NCBI GenBank assembly: GCA_022829145.1
Contig: CM040758.1
Span: forward strand, 9,718,128 to 9,782,127
DNA length: 64,000 bases
Source of the DNA: Albula goreensis
Lineage: Eukaryota; Chordata; Actinopteri; Albuliformes; Albulidae
Direction: 5' to 3'
The notes beneath the pieces are model-generated. The model saw only the letters and a program-made list of their open reading frames with translations, was not told where the DNA came from and ran no database searches. The position numbers and the translations under genes were made by a program. Of the stretch, positions 58,001 through 64,000 are shown piece after piece; within the stretch, counting starts at the first letter, position 1; the number at the start of each line of letters is the position of its first letter.

Positions 58001-60980
58001 AATTGAAAACAAATCGGACACGAAGCTGTATGCTACTGAAGCCGCATACACCCACACTGAAGTGTTGTAAACATGCTGTGCAGTTTGCCAAAAATGTATG
58101 AAACTGCAGAGTGTACCATGTTGAGTGATGATGCCAAAGCTTGTACAGTTTAGTCTGCGTCAGGGGCGGGGAGCATACCTGGAGGCCTGGCAGGTGTACA
58201 GGTTTTCATTTCCTGTAATTACCATGGCACAATTAACGACCTCTCTACACCAATGCTAGCTCACTAATAGATCCAACTACGGTAAAAAAAAAAAATTCAT
58301 ATAGGGGCATGAGGACAGACATCAATAGTCATTCATGACTTTCTCAATAAGTGAAGCTGAACATGTCTGATCATGTTAATGATTTGGCTGAATTAATCCT
58401 TTAAAGAACATAAGTTGGCATAAGATCCAGAAACAGATCCGGCCCTCCTTGCCAACCCTTGTGCTAAACTCTCTCCTGCAGAGTCATCTCCTAAGGAGTA
58501 CAGTATCTGGTCAGAGACAGCATTAGATGGCAATGCGCTGTATCCCTCTTGAACCCTCTGTACATGAGAATACTGGCAAAAGAGTTTTTCATATTTGTCA
58601 TGATACTTAAAAACAGTGCAAATAAGACAGCAAGTAGACAATGACATCCATTGAAAAAAAAAAACAGATATGAACAAACTCAAATCAACAAACAAAAGAA
58701 ACCTCTTACAGCAGTAATACAGACCAGAGGAAGAGTATATAGACAGTTACATCAGATTTGTAAGATTATCTGAGTGGCCCGCATGTAGAGATTACGGTTT
58801 TACAGTACGGACTGAACCCCATACAGTACATCAACAAGTCCAGAGCGGGCAGCCCTGTACCTCTTATGGCCAGATTTCACAATGTTCTGAATTATGCAAA
58901 CAAAGGAGCTTTAGGGATCAAATCCTTTCAAAATTCAGGAAACAAAAAAGGCTTATTAAATACTTTGAAAGATCAGGGAGCAGCAGTTTAATGGATTCTG
59001 CAGCTTCATGATTAAATATTAACATAACAGAGCGGCTCAGGAAACAAATTCACATGCTCAAAATAAAAAAAAAAGAAATAAAATGAAGATCTGAACTCAC
59101 ATGTCCAAATCACCGCTCAGACTTGTGCCAATGACAAACACAGACCACAGTGCACCAAAAGGAAATTACTTACATAATATCCTGCACGCCACTTCTACTA
59201 TAATATTAATGCCTTCGAAAGCACCACCTACTGTTTTATGCAAATGGATTTTGAATCCATCCGTAATGAGTATTTCTTGAAAGAGGACACAACCAATTTA
59301 ATATTTATGTTTGCTGTAATGTGGTGTGTCACGCTGTACTTGGATGATTTCATGGGATTCCCGTATAAGCAAGGTAGTACTGGCCACAGGACTCCACCAG
59401 AATTAAGAGGAGAGTTGGGGCCAAAAGCTGCCATTTTTGTTCATATATGAAACAGGCTTACCAGACCCAAACAAGGTCAGGAACTAAAACATTTCTCTTT
59501 CCAAGAGTTCATTTCATTGACAAAATACCAAATCTGTAATAACTATAGCAGAAGTGGGGTACACAGCCTCACCAGGGAAAACCTTTAGTCCTCTGAAATG
59601 AAGCTCTTAAGGGGAAAGAAAAACATGCTCCTGATGAGTGAACGCATTAGGGCCAAACAAACAGCGTCTAACCCCCATGTTAAATGGAGCAGTGTGTTCC
59701 CTTATAGTAGTACAGAAGAATAAGAAAGTTCAGCTGCACAGAGAATATGGCTGCTGCCAAAGACAATAAAATACTAATTTCAATGTAGAGACATACTTTC
59801 ATGTACAGGTACACTTAAATTGTGAAGTTTTATAAATGTACATTTTTAATTTTGATGTTTTTCATTGGATGGGACCTTTTAATTTGACTTAAGTCCATGT
59901 ATCCTTTATAGAGATGCACAGGTGTATTGGCCAGTTACTACTAGATGAAGCAATAGCTTGCACAAACCAAACAAACCTACTGTCAGGTGTCTGCAAGCAC
60001 TAATCAGATTGCAGGAAACCTAACTGAAACTGGAACATCAAGACCAGGTTTCCGTGGTCAATGTTGCGTTACTTATTGTGCAGCCTTGTCAAAGCAATAT
60101 TTAGCTCTGCATGGCTATGTGATTCCAGCTGACCATGACCTGCTTTTTTGCCCACCAGCTTCAGAGCAGCTACCAAACAAAAGACATGGAAACAGCAGAT
60201 GTGTTCCATGAGCAAACAGTGCAGCGGCCCAAAATACTCCCTGGTAAAGTCACATTACAATCACAAATGAAGGGTGTGAACTCACAATGGATGCAGAAGG
60301 TGGATGGGCAAGGAGGACCGTATCTTGTTTCTGGATTTCATGCCAAGTTTTGCTCTTAATTATTTAATTGGCTCACTTATTTCCATGAGGTGACATTTTA
60401 GCCAAATTTTGACATAAGCTTGTGAGTGACAGCTGATGACAGTTACTGTGACCCTATATAAAAGTTTTCACTTCAGGCTACTACACATGAACCTGTACAG
60501 GTGTATATAGGCAATTAGCTAGCTGAGGTTAATGAGAGGAAACAAACACGTGCTGCCTAACTAGCCCTACAGGTAAATAGTTTCCCATCCCCAACATAGA
60601 CTAAATGTAAAGGCTTTGATGTCATTTCTCAACATGTTACTGTGTGCATTTCAGCCATTCTCACAGCATATGTGCTGCAGCATGCTGTGGACATGCCATT
60701 TTGCCCTACTGTATTTAGTGCCAAGACTGTGCCACTCTCCCCATACCCAGCTCCAACTGAAGGTCCCCTTGAACAAACACTGCTTTCCAGTGAATGTAAC
60801 ACTGAAAAACAAAACACTTCAAAGACTATTTCGGAGACTGCCATTAATATTACTTATTCACTCTGCATTCTCATTCACAGCTAAAGCCGATGGCCTCTCA
60901 AGGTACAGTAAAAGTGTCAGTTATTAGGAACAAAGAAAAAAAACAACTGCTTCAAGCTTCGTTAATATTCTAAAGACAAC
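52030..60980. other. Region upstream of the fhdc1 coding start, no gene seen
   Basis: Probably the first intron or upstream region of fhdc1. It contains the tandem duplication at 57.0-57.45 kb and a GC-richer patch at 53380-53720 with a chance 162-codon frame. No exon of another gene was recognised. Confidence 0.55.
57027..57450. repeat. Recent tandem duplication (about 2 units of 216 and 191 bp)
   Basis: The block starting 'acaagaaccactctcag' occurs at 57027, 57243 and 57434, the last copy partial. Between these, the units are nearly identical over about 190 bp; the second unit lacks two short pieces (for example 'tgaagctcacagagg'). The low divergence points to a young event. No coding content was seen. 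Confidence 0.93.
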
Positions 60981-60984
60981 TTAC

Positions 60985-61350
60985 GCTTGTCGAAACACAG
61001 CGTTTGTTGTTCTGCTTGATAAAATCCCATTGCCGGTGAGGAGTGAGAAACTCTGAGCTGGTAGTGAACCTTCCTCGTTTACATTCTTACCGCAATGGAT
61101 TACTCATTGGTGGATGGTTTGGGCAGAATTTATCGCACATCATTACGGGGCCTGTGGATGACTACCCGCCCGGCTGCGTAGGGGTTATTCAAATCTGCCT
61201 GGCTCTGAGATGGTATCACTGTGCAGTTTTGCTGCTGCACACTGACACAGCCTTCACTTTGAAAAGCAGAGAGCATGGGGCTGAACCAAATTCGTCCTTC
61301 CCTTGTGAACACACAAACGAGTCGCGTCACATGGCACGGCAATGGTCATG
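60985..61350 (-). promoter_or_regulatory. Possible 5' non-coding first exon upstream of fhdc1
   Basis: The minus strand shows ACAAGC|GTAAGT, a strong donor with the exon ending at 60985, with somewhat CpG-enriched sequence upstream. It lies about 9 kb upstream of the fhdc1 coding start, which itself sits right after a likely acceptor. The link is inference; the exon's other end is unknown. Confidence 0.27.
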
Positions 61351-61399
61351 TCCGACATGTGCCTGCTCTTTCTGTACTATCAACCCATGATGACTGATC

Positions 61400-64000
61400 C
61401 AGGATCAGTCCAACCATGTCTAATGTTGACAGGACCATGTCTACAAAAGAAACAACACTGATTCAGGAATCAGGGCATGGGGGACAGAGCTTTCTATCAT
61501 ATGGCTTTTAGTCCAAACAGGCAAAAGTTGTATCCTCTCTTTATTTTGTTGTCATTTTAATCTGACATGCCTACAGATTGGTTAGGTAAGGCATCTATCT
61601 GTCATATAGATTGATGGTCTATAGATCAGAGAGGGAGGGCCAAGCATAACTTTAAAGTTTGATACAGCCCTTGCAGTCTAAAACTCACAATTCCGGCTTA
61701 CCTAGTCCTCCCGACCATCACCTCACTCTGAGTTTTAGTCACACCAAAACAGAGACGTACAACCCTGGTCCTTCAGGGCCACAGGGTCCGCAGGTAATAA
61801 AGTCAAAGCAGAAGAGGAGCCATAATTATGTAATCAATCACTTAATTTGATCAAGATATGACAGGTCCAAGACTGCTAATGGACGGCACGTGCACAGCAC
61901 ATGCAAACACGTTAATGCACCCTGACACCACGGCTCCTGCCAACATCCCCCACCCCTGTCAGAGGACCCGCTCTGCTCTCCATCCTCCTCCTCCTCTAAA
62001 GAAATACTCTAAAGGCACTGACAGGTACGGTTTAATACTTTATAGCATTACCCAGATTTTGTCTCGCATCTTTTCCAAACCTCAAGTTAGCTTTCTGATA
62101 TCTGATGCGACAGAAATGTCACATTGAAAAACCACAGTGAAAAGCACTGAGAACAAAAAAAATGGACATGTTTCCTTTTCTCAATTCTTCCCCTTCCACC
62201 TTATCTACTTTTTTTTAACCCCAAATGAATTCTCAATAGATATCCTTTAAACCCACCATGACAAACTTTCCACAGTAGACTGGGTGGCTGAAGAGATCAA
62301 CCAACAAATATCACCATGCAAACAGACAACACTCCAACTGAAATCTGTCCTCATCGCTACTCCATCAAGCTTTCACAAGCATAGCATTCTGCTGGACTGA
62401 GTGACAAAGGACACTGCAGACTTTAGCGATCTGGCACACTACAGACACCTAAAAGCATGAATTTAAAACAAGGTGACAGTCATATGACAGACTGCTGAAT
62501 CCACAGAACTGTGAGCAAAGAGAAAGTGAATATATTGAATGCAGAAGCTGCTTAAAGGGTTCATAAAAATTATCCTTCAGCATACAATAACCCCCTTATT
62601 TCTACTGCTGTGCTGTGAAAAATACTTTCATCTGCATCTTATTTCAGGAAATTAAAGCATTTTTATGTAGACAATTTTCAAAATCACATTGTGTTCTGAA
62701 CAAACTTTATTAGTCAGTGATTCATGAAATACTGGAAGTACACAATTGATGATGCAATCATTCTGTCATACTCAGAAATGGTAAAAATGGAAAAACAGCT
62801 TTGTTGTTCAGAAATGCTAACATACTATAATAGGACTTGACAAGTATTGGCGGGGGAGGGGTGGTTATGGGGATTAAGACATTTAACTATTAGCTTTTTT
62901 TTCCTTATTGTCTGTCTACAGTCAGGTTCACAAGTTCACACAAGGAATAATTTTGTTTTTAGCCGTTAACCAAATATGCACAGAGTGGCGAGACTTCCAT
63001 AATTATAGCTTCTGTCTTAGTGCAAACAGAGAAGGATGGACAAACTCCAAAAAGCCAGAAGGCATTAACATTTCCTTATGGAGATTAAGACGAATCCTAA
63101 AACAGAGAAAGGAATTATACTTCAAAACACCTCGATTACCTAAAAGTTTCTGCTATGCTAACACTTCTGATACCCTCCTCCATAAATGAAAAATATGAAT
63201 CACTGAAGCTATTTTGTTTAATGATGCATAAATGGACTAGACAACTCATTACCTCCATTTTTTTTGGCAATACATTTTCCTGGCATCTCTTTGTTATGAA
63301 CACAGACCTATCTGACAAAAGGAAGTATATATATTCAATAAAGTAAATTACAACCCCATGAACACGGCTGAGGACGCAGCCCTCTACTTCTACAATTGAA
63401 CAGAATAAGGTCAATTGTTATAGAGGAATTATGAATAACTGGGAAACAGGTAGTCAAACGCCCCATTTCATCTAATGCCATACTATAAAACATCATTTGG
63501 AAGTGAAGCAATTCACAGATTTTATGCTGAAGATGACTTGAATGGGAAATCACCTACTCAACTAAACTGAACTAAGATTACTTTTCCTGCACCCATTTAG
63601 ATTACCTTCAATCAGAACTGTGGAACTATCATTCCCTTGAGCTCAGTTTATGGTCATTAGAGGAATATCTGAAATAGAGTAATTACAGAAAGCCATTTTT
63701 GTGTTTCATACTTATAAAACATGTAACATCAGCCATACACTGGAAAATGTATTGCTAAAAGACTAAAATTCACCTAATGAAATGACTAAGACAGCTGTCA
63801 TTCATATCTATTTGGGGATCCAATGTTAAGGACCCCAGAAAAAGGCACAAATGAGGGAAAAAAAGTTGTCACAGTAATTCACATGAAAAAGTGTTTTGAA
63901 TTAACTTCATTAGCAAAAAGACAAATACTCACAGTATACAACTGATGTTACATGTTGTAAGATACATTTACCACCAACAGCTTTTTCCATTCTCGATGGT
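61400..64000. other. AT-rich non-coding end of the window
   Basis: A possible MITE-family fragment lies at 61391-61475 ('gactgatccaggatcagtcc'). Otherwise I see only short chance frames. Confidence 0.5.

Overview
The window looks like nuclear genomic DNA from a ray-finned fish. One multi-exon vertebrate gene spans a third of it, introns have GT-AG borders, non-coding DNA is AT-rich with many microsatellites, and the dispersed repeats are fish types: a tRNA-derived SINE with an L2-like tail, GATC-core MITE-like elements, and the 'cctaacctgcatgtctttg' repeat. The species cannot be named. The SINE would suit an early-branching teleost, but that is a weak hint.

The only gene I can support fully is fhdc1 (FH2 domain-containing 1, also called INF1, an inverted formin) on the minus strand, positions 52022 down to 37173. 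I joined 11 coding exons. All intron phases agree and give 3636 nt, or 1211 residues plus the end: MHVM start, one short proline FH1 tract, an FH2 domain across exons 1-10, and one 2.3-kb last exon carrying the long basic, Ser/Pro-rich tail. A poly(A) signal lies at 36582-36587. The coding start follows a likely splice acceptor, so a 5' non-coding exon is expected further right; 60985-61350 is one candidate.

Left of fhdc1 (1-36.5 kb) I find no proven coding exon. In other vertebrates TRIM2 follows FHDC1 in the same orientation and has several distant first exons. Several CpG-enriched segments here end in good minus-strand splice donors (7613, 19041, 20612, 28948), so this could be the 5' regulatory end of trim2, with its coding exons left of position 1. 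That is inference. A further minus-strand candidate exon (33473-33609) reads like a signal peptide.

Right of fhdc1 (52.3-64 kb) is repeat-bearing non-coding DNA with a recent tandem duplication at 57.0-57.45 kb. The most structured non-coding signals are a 45-bp-arm hairpin in fhdc1 intron 2 (49328-49432), a diverged duplication at 30.4-31.4 kb whose two copies share an identical 15-bp CTCF-like motif, and an opposite-facing CTCF-like motif at 8383. No viral, bacterial, CRISPR or toxin features were seen, and no wholly new system is evident.
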